From Bradyrhizobium tropiciagri (GTDB lineage Bacteria > Pseudomonadota > Alphaproteobacteria > Rhizobiales > Xanthobacteraceae), in contig NZ_JAFCKH010000010.1 of the NCBI RefSeq assembly GCF_018130505.1, positions 186,001-250,000 of the forward strand: a DNA stretch of 64,000 nucleotides. The letters run 5' to 3'. Position numbers and translations under genes: made by a program. How positions within the stretch are numbered: position 1 is the first letter of the stretch; every line of letters begins with the position of its first letter. The notes under the pieces were generated by a model that saw only the letters and a program-made list of their open reading frames with translations, was not told where the DNA came from and did no database searches. Below, piece by piece: positions 1 to 8,176 of this stretch.

Positions 1-2
1 AG

Positions 3-962
3 GCGTTCGGCGAGAATACCGCGCGGCTTGCGATCGTCGGCGACAATCCGATGCTGCTGTCGGGCGAGGATCCGGCCAAGGTCGCGCGCGCCAGCAAGGC
101 GAATTCGATCGCCTACCAGCCGGCGCTGGAGAAGATCGTCAATTTCGATACCAACTGGAACATCATCGCCTATCCGAGCACGTCCTGGGCAAAGCAGGTC
201 TTTCCTGACGATGCCGAAGATGTGGCAGTGGCGAAACTCGCCGATGCGATCTTCTCGGCGTCGCGGGTCGACCAGGACGGCGCCGTCGCCGCCTGGGAGA
301 AGCACAACGCGAAACTGCGCGAGCGCACCCAATGGCTGAATGGCCAGCGCTTCCATGCGCTGAAATATTCCGGCCCGGACATGGACCTCGTGATCGGGCT
401 CGCCGACGGCCATGAATGGGAAGGCGGCGCCTCGACCGCCAAGAACGGCATCGTCTGCAATGCCAACATCCCGACCGAGGAGGTCTTCACCACGCCGCAC
501 TGTCGTCGCGTCAGCGGCCATGTCGTCTCTTCCAAGCCGCTGTCCTATCAGGGCACGCTGATCGACAACATTTCGGTCAAGTTCGAGGAGGGCCGCATCG
601 TCGAGGCCAAGGCCTCGCGCGGCGAGGAAGTGTTGAAGAAGGTGCTCGACACCGACGAGGGCGCGCGCCGGCTCGGCGAGGTCGCGCTGGTGCCGCACTC
701 ATCGCCGATCTCGAAGAGCGGGCTGCTGTTCTTCAACACCCTGTTCGACGAGAACGCGGCGTCGCACATTGCGCTCGGACAATGCTACTCGAAGTGCTTT
801 GTGAACGGCGACAAGCTGACGCCGCAGCAGATCGCGGAGCAAGGCGGCAACAAGAGCCTGATCCATATCGACTGGATGATCGGCTCCGCCAACACGGATA
901 TCGACGGTATCCACGCCGACGGCCGCACTGTGCCGGTGTTCCGCAAGGGTGAGTGGGCGTAG
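3..962 (+). CDS. M29-family aminopeptidase, 3' part (5' end outside window)
   Basis: The frame is open from the window edge, so the 319 visible residues are the C-terminal part of a protein of about 410 residues. M29 (AmpS/AmpT-type) enzymes are cytoplasmic dinuclear-metal aminopeptidases that remove N-terminal residues from peptides. The expected ligand set is visible: Glu in IPTEEVFTTPH (about visible residue 159), Glu in LGEVALVP (about 226), His in ASHIALG (about 256), and His and Asp in SLIHIDWMIG (about 289-291). Their spacing matches the family. Nothing nearby suggests a specific pathway. The family call is firm; the substrate is unknown. Confidence 0.9.
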   Translation, partial: AFGENTARLAIVGDNPMLLSGEDPAKVARASKANSIAYQPALEKIVNFDTNWNIIAYPSTSWAKQVFPDDAEDVAVAKLADAIFSASRVDQDGAVAAWEKHNAKLRERTQWLNGQRFHALKYSGPDMDLVIGLADGHEWEGGASTAKNGIVCNANIPTEEVFTTPHCRRVSGHVVSSKPLSYQGTLIDNISVKFEEGRIVEAKASRGEEVLKKVLDTDEGARRLGEVALVPHSSPISKSGLLFFNTLFDENAASHIALGQCYSKCFVNGDKLTPQQIAEQGGNKSLIHIDWMIGSANTDIDGIHADGRTVPVFRKGEWA

Positions 963-1032
963 GGCGCCGATAGCCGGTCTCGCGGCGCCGATCCCACGAG
1001 CCTGAGCTTGTGAATCCTTCGCGAAGACGAAA

Positions 1033-1198
1033 GACCCGTCATCCCCGCGCAAAGGCTTTGCCTTTGTCGCTGGAGGTGCGAGCGGAGCGAGCCTCGACGG
1101 ATCGACGGCCACCAGCCCGGCCGATCCATCCTTCGAGGCTCGCAAGGGCTCGCGCCTCCAGCGACAAAGGCAAAGCCTTTGCGCGGGGATGACGGGTC
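1033..1198. repeat. long palindromic intergenic repeat
   Basis: Two nearly perfect inverted arms of about 50 bases (1033-1083 and 1148-1198) flank a centre of about 65 bases. The outer part of each arm contains CCCGTCATCCCCGCGC or its complement, and the inner part contains AAAGGCTTTGCCTTT, itself palindromic. It lies between the convergent aminopeptidase and acetyltransferase genes, where it could fold into a strong hairpin and stop transcription from both sides. The rest of 963-1222 shows no gene. Confidence 0.85.
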
Positions 1199-1222
1199 GT
1201 AGTGCGCGCTCTTTGCGCCCCG

Positions 1223-2155
1223 CTACCGAAGCAGCCGCGCCCGCGCTGCGATCAATTCGGTTCGCGTGGCGCTGAAGCGGCAGGTTTCGTGCTGTGGCCG
1301 GAAGCCGAGGCGGCGGTAGATCTTCAGCGCGGCGGCGTTTCGGCTCGAGACGTTGAGCCAGCATGGGTGCTCGACCGAAACGTCGTGCGCGGTCAGCACG
1401 CGGTAGAGCAGCAACTGGCCGAGCCCGCGTCCCTGCCGCACCGGATCGACGGCCATCGATTCGATCCACATCGAGTTCTGCTCCGGCTCGGTCAGGCAGA
1501 AGCCCGACATCTGTCCGTCCTCGGACGCGATCCAGACTTCGCTATCGATCAAGAGCTGCGCCATCTCCTCGGGCGAGTAGAGGCGGAACGCGGCGTCGGA
1601 GGCATAGGCGGCGTTGTGGATGCGTGCGACCTCGCCGGCGCAATGGGTCACGTCGGTGACCCGCTCGATCGAGGCGCGTGCGGCGGCAAGAGTCCGGGAC
1701 GGCTGCAGCGGTTCCACGCACTTCATCCCGATCTCGGATCCGATATGAACAAAGCCGAATCTGGTCACGAAGGCCATGCCGGCAGGCCAGTCGGGGCTGA
1801 CCTGCGTCTGCACGGTCAGATCGGGCTCGGCGTCGATCGCCAGCACATCGTCGAACAGCGCCAGGCCGACGCGCCGGCGCCGCGCCTCGGGGGCTACGAC
1901 GATCTTGAGAAAACGCGACTGCTGCGCGCCGTGATCGCGCAGCGAGGACTCAGCGAGCCCAACCAGCCGGCCGCCCCGCTCGGCTATACGAAAGTCGCGG
2001 CCGCCGCGGTTCTGCGGCAGCTTCAGGAATTGCTCCCATTGCGGCAGCGTGACCGGGCCTAGCCGCGGTTCCACCGCGGCCGCCCTGGTGTAAAGCGCAA
2101 CAACCGCTTCCGCATCGGTCTCCCGGAGCGGCCGGATGGTGATGCCGTCATCCAT
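1223..2155 (-). CDS. tandem GNAT-domain acetyltransferase
   Basis: This 310-residue protein has two GNAT folds. The first lies at about 5-150, with an acetyl-CoA loop around PEARRRRVG. The second lies at about 160-305 and has the clear motif DPVRQGRGLGQLLL followed by NVSSRNAAALKIYRRLGF. GNAT enzymes move an acetyl group from acetyl-CoA to an amine; the two-domain layout resembles MshD-type proteins, but the substrate cannot be read. ATG at 2155 is preferred; a TTG three codons earlier is possible. It starts 11 bases after the amidohydrolase stop, so it is probably the last gene of the MBL/amidohydrolase/GNAT operon. Confidence 0.85.
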   Translation of the reverse strand: MDDGITIRPLRETDAEAVVALYTRAAAVEPRLGPVTLPQWEQFLKLPQNRGGRDFRIAERGGRLVGLAESSLRDHGAQQSRFLKIVVAPEARRRRVGLALFDDVLAIDAEPDLTVQTQVSPDWPAGMAFVTRFGFVHIGSEIGMKCVEPLQPSRTLAAARASIERVTDVTHCAGEVARIHNAAYASDAAFRLYSPEEMAQLLIDSEVWIASEDGQMSGFCLTEPEQNSMWIESMAVDPVRQGRGLGQLLLYRVLTAHDVSVEHPCWLNVSSRNAAALKIYRRLGFRPQHETCRFSATRTELIAARARLLR

Positions 2156-2166
2156 GGTACGCAAGT

Positions 2167-3216
2167 TTACCCGATATCGAGCCGATAAACATCCTTCGCC
2201 GTCTGCAAGAACAGGGCCGTCTTCTCGACTTCGCTATATTGGGAAGCAAGCCGTTTGAAGGCGTTGAAGATCACCTGATAGCTGCACTGGCCTTTATCAG
2301 GTGGGAAGTTGCTCTCGAACATGCAACGGCTCGGGCCGAAGGCTTCAATGCAGGTCTCGACATAGGGCCGCCAGGCGGCGGCGAGTTCCTCAGACGACGG
2401 CGGCTTCGGCCGCAGGTGGAAGTCGTAGCCGAGCAGGCACATCGCGAGCCCGCCGAGCTTGACGACGACGTTCGGGCACTTGGCGATCTCCTGGATCGAT
2501 GCCTTCCAGACCGGAAACACCTCGGCGCGTTTGCCGGCAAAGCGGCCGGTGCCGACCGGGCCGCCGCAATGGTCGAGCACGATCCGCGTGTCCGGAAAGG
2601 CGCGGGCGAGGTCGGTGAGTTCGCCGATCTGCGGGTGGAACAGCCATGCGTCGAAGCTGAGGCCGAGCGGCGCGAGGCAGGCAAAGCCCTTGCGGAAGGT
2701 CGGATCGAGCAGGATGCCCTTCGGCCGGTTGGCGTACATCTGGGCGACATTGGGGTCTTCATCCCAGGCCGAGGAATGGCGGATGCCGCGGAACCGGCCG
2801 TTGCCGGCGGCGATCTCCGCCTCCAGCACGGCCTTGGCCTGATCGCCGATCAGAAGGTTAACGTGGCTGACGATGCCGGCGCAGATCTTGGCCTTGCCGT
2901 AGCCGCCGCTGGCCGACATCGCGGCGACGCCGTTGGCGAACTCGACCTCGCCGACCGGCTTGAACGCCTCCGGGCCGTCGGTGCGGTACATCGAGCGGCA
3001 GTCGACATAGACGGTGGCGACGATGTTGTGGCCGGAGGCGATGTCGTCGCGCATGTCCTCGATCAGATAGCGCAGCCCGCCGCGGTCCCAGAGATGGTGA
3101 TGCGGATCGACGATCGGCCTGCCGGCGTCGATCACCTCCTCGGTGTATTGCGCGAGCCAGTCCTCGCGCGGGTTGGCATAGAGCCCGCTCGCGGAGCTGG
3201 GTAAGGTGCTTGCCAT
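2167..3216 (-). CDS. amidohydrolase family 2 protein (TIM-barrel hydrolase)
   Basis: This 349-residue protein has the Amidohydro_2 signature. DPHHHLWD near residue 40 supplies the first metal-binding histidines, GIRHS lies mid-barrel, IVLDHCGGP carries another His, and FESNFPPDK lies near the end. Relatives are metal-dependent hydrolases or decarboxylases of lactones and aromatic-derived acids such as 2-pyrone-4,6-dicarboxylate. The start at 3216 is backed by a GGAG motif 8 bases upstream. A longer open frame through the upstream gene is only the antisense-like shadow of the MBL gene. It follows the MBL gene after 44 bases, suggesting co-transcription. Confidence 0.88.
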   Translation of the reverse strand: MASTLPSSASGLYANPREDWLAQYTEEVIDAGRPIVDPHHHLWDRGGLRYLIEDMRDDIASGHNIVATVYVDCRSMYRTDGPEAFKPVGEVEFANGVAAMSASGGYGKAKICAGIVSHVNLLIGDQAKAVLEAEIAAGNGRFRGIRHSSAWDEDPNVAQMYANRPKGILLDPTFRKGFACLAPLGLSFDAWLFHPQIGELTDLARAFPDTRIVLDHCGGPVGTGRFAGKRAEVFPVWKASIQEIAKCPNVVVKLGGLAMCLLGYDFHLRPKPPSSEELAAAWRPYVETCIEAFGPSRCMFESNFPPDKGQCSYQVIFNAFKRLASQYSEVEKTALFLQTAKDVYRLDIG

Positions 3217-3260
3217 GAATTTCACTCCCGTTTGGTTTTGCTTGTTGTGGAAGGGGTACG

Positions 3261-4088
3261 TCAGACGCCGTCGAGGATGATCACCGTCGGTGTGGCCGGC
3301 AGCGTGTCGCGCGAGATCCGCAAGGTGCGCTCGCCGCCACGGCGGTCGATCTCGAACTGCTGGCCGATCAGGCGCATGAACTCGTCGAGCGGGGTCGCGA
3401 AGCGGTGCATCGGCAGCACCACCGCGGCGCGCAGCCGCTTGGTGATCTCGGAGACGCCGTCGAGCGACATCGTATAGGTGCCGTCGATCGGCACCATCAC
3501 GATGTCGAGCCGGCCGATCGCGGCGAAATGGCTGTCGTCGAGCTTGTGATGGAGATGGCCGAGATGGCCGATGCAGAGCCCGGCGACCTCGAAGATGAAG
3601 ATCGAATTGCCGTCCTTGATCATCGCGCCGCCGGAATCCTCGCCCCAATATCGGCGGATGTCGGTGGTGACGTTGCGCACATAGACGTCGCCGATTCGCT
3701 CCGCGTAGTGCGCGGGTTGCCCCTTCTCGCCCCAGCCGTGCAGCACATGGGGAATCTTCGGATCCGGAAACAGCGTGTAGTGGGTCTCGTGCGCGCGGTT
3801 CATCGTGGCAATGTCGGGCAGCCGGCCGGTGCGGTAGACGCCGTTGTAGTCGGTCGCGATGCGGATGCCGCCGGGCGTGTCGATGTAATAGGTCGAGTGG
3901 CCGGCATAGGTGATCGCGACCTCGTCGGCCTTTGCCGCGACGCGCCGGTAGCTGACCGGGACCGCGCGCGGCGGCGCGCCCGCCATCGCCAGGCACTCGC
4001 TGCGCTGGGCATCCTGCGCCCAGGCCGGGCCGGTGACGTGGCTGGTGAACGTTCCCAGCAGGACGAGCAAGGCGAGCAATCTCAGCAT
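3261..4088 (-). CDS. MBL-fold metal-dependent hydrolase, exported
   Basis: The protein has 275 residues from ATG 4088. The N-terminus MLRLLALLVLLGTF...AWAQ is a signal peptide, so the enzyme should be periplasmic. YAGHSTYYID and TDYNGVYRTG fit the UlaG-like branch of the metallo-beta-lactamase fold; CIGHLGHLHHKL and LPMHRF supply further histidines. The usual HxHxDH metal motif is replaced around AHETHY, so activity is not certain. An in-frame ATG 8 codons upstream gives an alternative start, but the GAAGG about 12 bases before 4088 and the signal peptide favour 4088. It is divergent from the alpha/beta hydrolase gene. Confidence 0.8.
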   Translation of the reverse strand: MLRLLALLVLLGTFTSHVTGPAWAQDAQRSECLAMAGAPPRAVPVSYRRVAAKADEVAITYAGHSTYYIDTPGGIRIATDYNGVYRTGRLPDIATMNRAHETHYTLFPDPKIPHVLHGWGEKGQPAHYAERIGDVYVRNVTTDIRRYWGEDSGGAMIKDGNSIFIFEVAGLCIGHLGHLHHKLDDSHFAAIGRLDIVMVPIDGTYTMSLDGVSEITKRLRAAVVLPMHRFATPLDEFMRLIGQQFEIDRRGGERTLRISRDTLPATPTVIILDGV

Positions 4089-4252
4089 GACATGTTCCGC
4101 CTTCGGGGACATCCGCGCATCCGCCAGACTAGCGCCGAATGGGCGTGTCGTCATGATGACGCGAGCGCATCGCTGCCATGGCGTGGACTGCACGCGATTG
4201 CCGGTCGAACCGGCTACGATGCCGCCAACAATGCGCGATCAGGGAGTTCGCC

Positions 4253-5191
4253 GTGACCGACAATGCTTCCGCGCCGCGCGCGCCATCGACCAAGCGGCTG
4301 GAGCCGCTGCGCCACGTCGATGCCGGCGTGCTCAACATCGGCTATTACGAGGCCGGCCCTGCCGACGGTCCGGCCGCGATGCTGATGCACGGCTTTCCCT
4401 ATGACATTCACTCCTATGTCGACGTCGCGCCGATGCTGGCGGCGCAGGGCTGCCGTGTCATCGTGCCCTATCTGCGCGGCTACGGGCCGACGGTGTTTCG
4501 TGATGCGGCGACGCCGCGCTCGGGCGAGCAGGCGGCGGTCGGCGCGGACATGATGGCGCTGATGGATGCGCTTCATATCAAGCGCGCGGTGTTCGCCGGC
4601 TATGATTGGGGCGGCCGCGCCGCCTGCGTCGGCGCGGCGCTGTGGCCGGAGCGCTGCGTCGGGCTCGTCAGCGTCAACAGCTACCTGATCCAGGACATCG
4701 CCAATGCGATGCTGCCGATGCGGGCGGAGCGCGAGGCGGCGTACTGGTATCAATATTACTTCCAGATCGAGCGCGGCCGCGCAGGGCTCGCGGCCAACCG
4801 CCGCAGCATCGCGAAGCTGCTGTGGTCGCAATGGTCGCCGAACTGGGCGTTCGATGAAGCCTGTTTCGAGCGCACCGCGGTCGCGTTCGACAACCCCGAC
4901 TATGTCGACGTCGTGGTTCACAGCTACCGCCACCGCTACGGCCTCGCCGAAGGCGACCCGCGCTATGCCGACCTGCAGCAGCGGCTCGCAGCCTTGCCCG
5001 CTATCACCGTGCCGACCGTCACGCTCGATGGTGCCGGCGACGGCGTCGCTCCGGTTACCGACGGCAGTGCCAGCGCGGCGAAGTTCACCGGCGGGCGGGA
5101 GCATCGCGTGATCCCGCGCGCCGGCCACAATTTACCGCAAGAGGAGCCGGAGGCATTTGCCGCGGCGGTGATGGAACTCATCAAGGGGTAA
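4253..5191 (+). CDS. alpha/beta hydrolase (epoxide hydrolase/dehalogenase-like)
   Basis: This 312-residue protein has the alpha/beta-hydrolase fold. MHGFPYDIHSY gives the oxyanion HGxP motif, FAGYDWGGRAA gives an Asp nucleophile elbow at about residue 115, and RAGHNLPQEEPE gives the C-terminal catalytic His. An Asp nucleophile is typical of epoxide hydrolases and haloalkane dehalogenases, not serine esterases. GTG 4253 with AGGGAG 10 bases upstream is preferred; an upstream ATG at 4178 would add a basic tail with no homology-like features. The substrate is not known. Confidence 0.85.
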   Translation: MTDNASAPRAPSTKRLEPLRHVDAGVLNIGYYEAGPADGPAAMLMHGFPYDIHSYVDVAPMLAAQGCRVIVPYLRGYGPTVFRDAATPRSGEQAAVGADMMALMDALHIKRAVFAGYDWGGRAACVGAALWPERCVGLVSVNSYLIQDIANAMLPMRAEREAAYWYQYYFQIERGRAGLAANRRSIAKLLWSQWSPNWAFDEACFERTAVAFDNPDYVDVVVHSYRHRYGLAEGDPRYADLQQRLAALPAITVPTVTLDGAGDGVAPVTDGSASAAKFTGGREHRVIPRAGHNLPQEEPEAFAAAVMELIKG

Positions 5192-5273
5192 GCGATCGCA
5201 GCAAGCTGCCGCATGGCCCGCTCGCGGCGTGCTCTTGCCGCACGACCGCTTCGGCCGCTATGATTGCGGCCAT

Positions 5274-6383
5274 ATGATTTCAAGTGAAGAATTTCAGCTT
5301 CTAACCGATTCGATCTACGAGGCTGCGGTCGTGCCCGAGCTGTGGCCGGCCGTGTTGGGCCGGCTGTCGGGTCTCATCGACGGCGCCGGCGGCGTGCTGT
5401 TCACCACCAATCTGGACCGGATGCGCTGGGAAGCCTCGCCCGACATTCACGACACGATGGTGGAATTTCTCCGCGACGGCTGGGCTGAGAAGAACCCGCG
5501 CCCGCAGCGCATGCGGGAGAGCGCGCTGCTCGGCTTCGCGAGTGATCATGATCACTTTACGCCGGAAGAACTCGCCAGCGATCCGGTCTACGAATTCTAC
5601 CGCAGGCGCGGCCTCGGCTGGGCGGTCGGAACCATGTTCGACGTGCCGAGCGGCGATACCATCATCTTCTCGTTCGAGCGGCGCCACGCCATCGGTCCGG
5701 TCGACCGCAGCGTGATCGAGTTCTTCGATCGGCTCCGGCCGCACCTCGCGCGTTCCGCGTTGCTTGCCGCACGCCGCGGACTGGAGCGAGCGCGCGCGAT
5801 GGCTCACGCGCTCACCGAGGTGGGATTGCCGGCGGCGGTTCTGCGCGGATCAGGCCGGTTATACGCGGCCAATGCGCTGTTCGAGGCACTGGTGCCGGAG
5901 ACCTGCAGTGACAGGCTCGAGCGACTGGTCTTCACCGATCCGGCGATCGATCGTCTGTTCGCGAATGGACTGGAGATGCTGGCGCGTGCTCCGGTCGTTG
6001 CCGCGGGCCGGAGCGTCTGCTCGATTCCGATTCCGGCCCGGCATGACAGGATGCCGATGATCGTTCACCTGCTGCCGGTGCGTCGCACGGCGCAGGATTT
6101 CTTCTCGCAGGCGTCGGCTCTGGTGGTGATCACGCCGGTCGATCGTACCGTGGTGCCGAACGCGGAATTGATCGCCGGCCTGTTCGATCTGACGCCGGCT
6201 GAAGCCCGTGTCGCGCGCGGGGTGGTCGCCGGGTTGACGCTGGACGTCATCGGCAGGGACGCGGGGGTCACGCGCGCGACCGTGCGCAACCAGCTCAAGG
6301 CCGTCTTTGCCAAGACCGGGCTCAATCGTCAGGTGGATCTCGTCGCGCTGCTTGCGGGACTTGCGCTTCCCAGCGCCGATTGA
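5274..6383 (+). CDS. LuxR-family transcriptional regulator
   Basis: This 369-residue protein ends in a LuxR-type helix-turn-helix at about 305-365: DLTPAEARVARGVVAGLTLD..AGVTRATVRNQLKAVFAKTGLNRQ. The N-terminal 280 residues have no obvious receiver or autoinducer motif and may be a GAF/PAS-like sensor. ATG 5274 is chosen since the upstream extension in the same frame has no ribosome-binding site. The gene starts 82 bases after the alpha/beta hydrolase, which it may regulate. This is an orphan regulator; its signal is unknown. Confidence 0.85.
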   Translation: MISSEEFQLLTDSIYEAAVVPELWPAVLGRLSGLIDGAGGVLFTTNLDRMRWEASPDIHDTMVEFLRDGWAEKNPRPQRMRESALLGFASDHDHFTPEELASDPVYEFYRRRGLGWAVGTMFDVPSGDTIIFSFERRHAIGPVDRSVIEFFDRLRPHLARSALLAARRGLERARAMAHALTEVGLPAAVLRGSGRLYAANALFEALVPETCSDRLERLVFTDPAIDRLFANGLEMLARAPVVAAGRSVCSIPIPARHDRMPMIVHLLPVRRTAQDFFSQASALVVITPVDRTVVPNAELIAGLFDLTPAEARVARGVVAGLTLDVIGRDAGVTRATVRNQLKAVFAKTGLNRQVDLVALLAGLALPSAD

Positions 6384-6398
6384 TCCGGCGTCCGCAGC

Positions 6399-7511
6399 TT
6401 ACGCGGTCGAGAGCCGGTCGAGCAGCGCCAGCATCACGGGCGCGTCGGGGATCGGCAGCACCGCGTCGATGCGTTCGATCAGGCGCGATTGCAGCAGCGC
6501 ATTGCGCGCCTTGCCGATGGTGCCGAGCGGCCCGCGGAAGCCATGTTCCTCCCAGGCGAGCTCGAGCAGGCTTTCGCTCACCAGCGCATCAATCAATTCG
6601 TCGGCGGCGCGATCGATGCTGATCAGCGGGTGGGCCGAGAAGGCGGTCGGTTTCGGATACAGGATCACCGGCTTCGACGGCGCGTTGGCCTCGACCCGCT
6701 TCCAGCGCTCGGCGTCCTGCAGCACCCACTCGATCAGCTGGTTCTCGTAGCCGACGATCAGCGGCTGGGCGCCGGCGCCGCCGGCGATGTAGTCGTCGAA
6801 AAGTTTTCCTGACGACGGCGGCTTGTAGCCCATGCGGCGGAACACGGTCGCGACGTCGCCGTCGATCTTGCCGAGCGAATCCAGCGCAATCACGTCGCCG
6901 CTGAGCAGGCTCGCGGTCAGCCCCGCGAACATGAAGCCGGAATTCGACTTGTTCGGATCGGTCGAGACCACGCGGGCGCGGCCGAACAGGCCGGCGACGC
7001 CCATCGCCTCCCAGGTCTCGCCGGCGATGATCGCCTTCAATACTTTCAGCAAGTCCACCGTGTAGCGCGGGCCGCCGGCCGGCTCGGCGAAGCCGCCCTT
7101 GACCAGGCCGTCGGCGATGCGGTCCCAGGAATACAGCACGATCGGCGAGTTGAAGATCACCTGGTCGCGCGAAATCTTGACGCCGGACGAGCGCGCGACG
7201 TCGACCAGCACGGAGGAGGACGGCCACAGGAATTGCGGCTTCTGGTCGAGCAGCGTGCGCTCGCGCACCATTTCCACCGAGCCGGCGCGCCGCGCGTCGA
7301 GGATCAGGCCGAATCGGCGCTCCAGCACGCTGCGGACATTCGCATTGGCGAGGAAGCCTTCCTTTTCGCCGCCGGCGAAGCCGAACAGCCGCTTCGGCTC
7401 GCCGAACCGGCCGGCGATCTCCGGATGCTGGCGCAGATAGACATAGCCGCCGGTGCCGGCGGCGCTGGCGGCGAGCAGGCCGAGACCGAAAGCCCGACGG
7501 GAAATGGCCAT
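6399..7511 (-). CDS. Tat-exported periplasmic substrate-binding-like protein of the TelA operon
   Basis: This 370-residue protein begins MAISRRAFGLGLLAAS, a twin-arginine (SRRxF) export signal, so it should be periplasmic or membrane-anchored. The body resembles the binding-protein half of the SBP-VWA gene two genes upstream: FLWPSSSVLVDV matches WPAASIWIDM, and NKSNSGFMFAGL matches TQSNSGAAAYLA. It has no VWA domain. It is the last gene of the four-gene operon: its ATG shares one base with the xpaC-like stop (TGATG), and AGAGGAG sits just upstream. The ligand is unknown. Confidence 0.75.
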   Translation of the reverse strand: MAISRRAFGLGLLAASAAGTGGYVYLRQHPEIAGRFGEPKRLFGFAGGEKEGFLANANVRSVLERRFGLILDARRAGSVEMVRERTLLDQKPQFLWPSSSVLVDVARSSGVKISRDQVIFNSPIVLYSWDRIADGLVKGGFAEPAGGPRYTVDLLKVLKAIIAGETWEAMGVAGLFGRARVVSTDPNKSNSGFMFAGLTASLLSGDVIALDSLGKIDGDVATVFRRMGYKPPSSGKLFDDYIAGGAGAQPLIVGYENQLIEWVLQDAERWKRVEANAPSKPVILYPKPTAFSAHPLISIDRAADELIDALVSESLLELAWEEHGFRGPLGTIGKARNALLQSRLIERIDAVLPIPDAPVMLALLDRLSTA

Positions 7512-8176
7512 CAGGCTCTCCTCTTGTCCGGATCGGACGGCGCCGGCAGTGCCGACGGCCCGAGATCCTCGTCCAGCGAACTCTTCAGCAGCTTGAGCTC
7601 GACGTCGAGATTGTCGAGGTCGGCTTCCTGCAGGTTCGCGGCGTAATGGGTGAAGGCGGTGTCGAGGCGGTCGATCAGGTCGCTGGTCGTTGCGAGCCGC
7701 GCCGGGTCGCGGCCGCCGCTCTTCTCGAGCACGGCATAGGCCTCGGCGAGATCGGCGGCGCGCGGCAGATAATAGGTCAGGAAGCGGCGCACCCGATCGA
7801 TCCGCAGCGGCTCTTCTTCGACGCCGGCGAAGATCTCGCGCGAGGTCTTCGCCAGATGGCGGACCCGCTCGGCGACCTTCTTGGTGCGGATCGTGCTGAC
7901 CGCGACCTCGAGCCGGATCGCCAGCGGTTCGGCATCGGTCAAAAGCTCGCGCGCGAACTCGATCTTGCCGCGCGCCGCGCCGCTGGCATCGAGGCCCTCG
8001 AACATCTTGCGCGGCGCGAGCAGCGCCACCACCCCGCCGCCGGCCACGACGCTGATCAGCCCGGCGGCCCAGAACGGCATGCCGACGCCGATCGCGAGCA
8101 GCGGCAACAGCACGGCCGCGCCGGCGCCGCCGGCGATCCAGTTCATTCCTGACCATGCCGATGGCATCGATGGCAT
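7511..8176 (-). CDS. XpaC-like membrane protein
   Basis: This 221-residue protein has two close hydrophobic segments at about 13-52 (LPLLAIGVGMPFWAAGL, ISVVAGGGVVALLAP), then a long helical, charged cytoplasmic-type domain. The architecture and its place beside telA match the XpaC family, originally named for indolyl-phosphate hydrolysis in Bacillus and often paired with TelA. The role is unclear. The start directly follows the stop of the upstream gene (TGA then ATG); two internal ATGs at codons 4 and 11 are alternatives, the latter with a weak AGGA before it. Confidence 0.7.
   Translation of the reverse strand: MPSMPSAWSGMNWIAGGAGAAVLLPLLAIGVGMPFWAAGLISVVAGGGVVALLAPRKMFEGLDASGAARGKIEFARELLTDAEPLAIRLEVAVSTIRTKKVAERVRHLAKTSREIFAGVEEEPLRIDRVRRFLTYYLPRAADLAEAYAVLEKSGGRDPARLATTSDLIDRLDTAFTHYAANLQEADLDNLDVELKLLKSSLDEDLGPSALPAPSDPDKRRA

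Noticed and set aside
2167-3996. A 609-codon frame joining the amidohydrolase to sequence upstream
   Set aside because: The first 260 codons are an out-of-frame reading of the MBL hydrolase gene on the same strand. The amidohydrolase has its own ATG and GGAG site at 3216.
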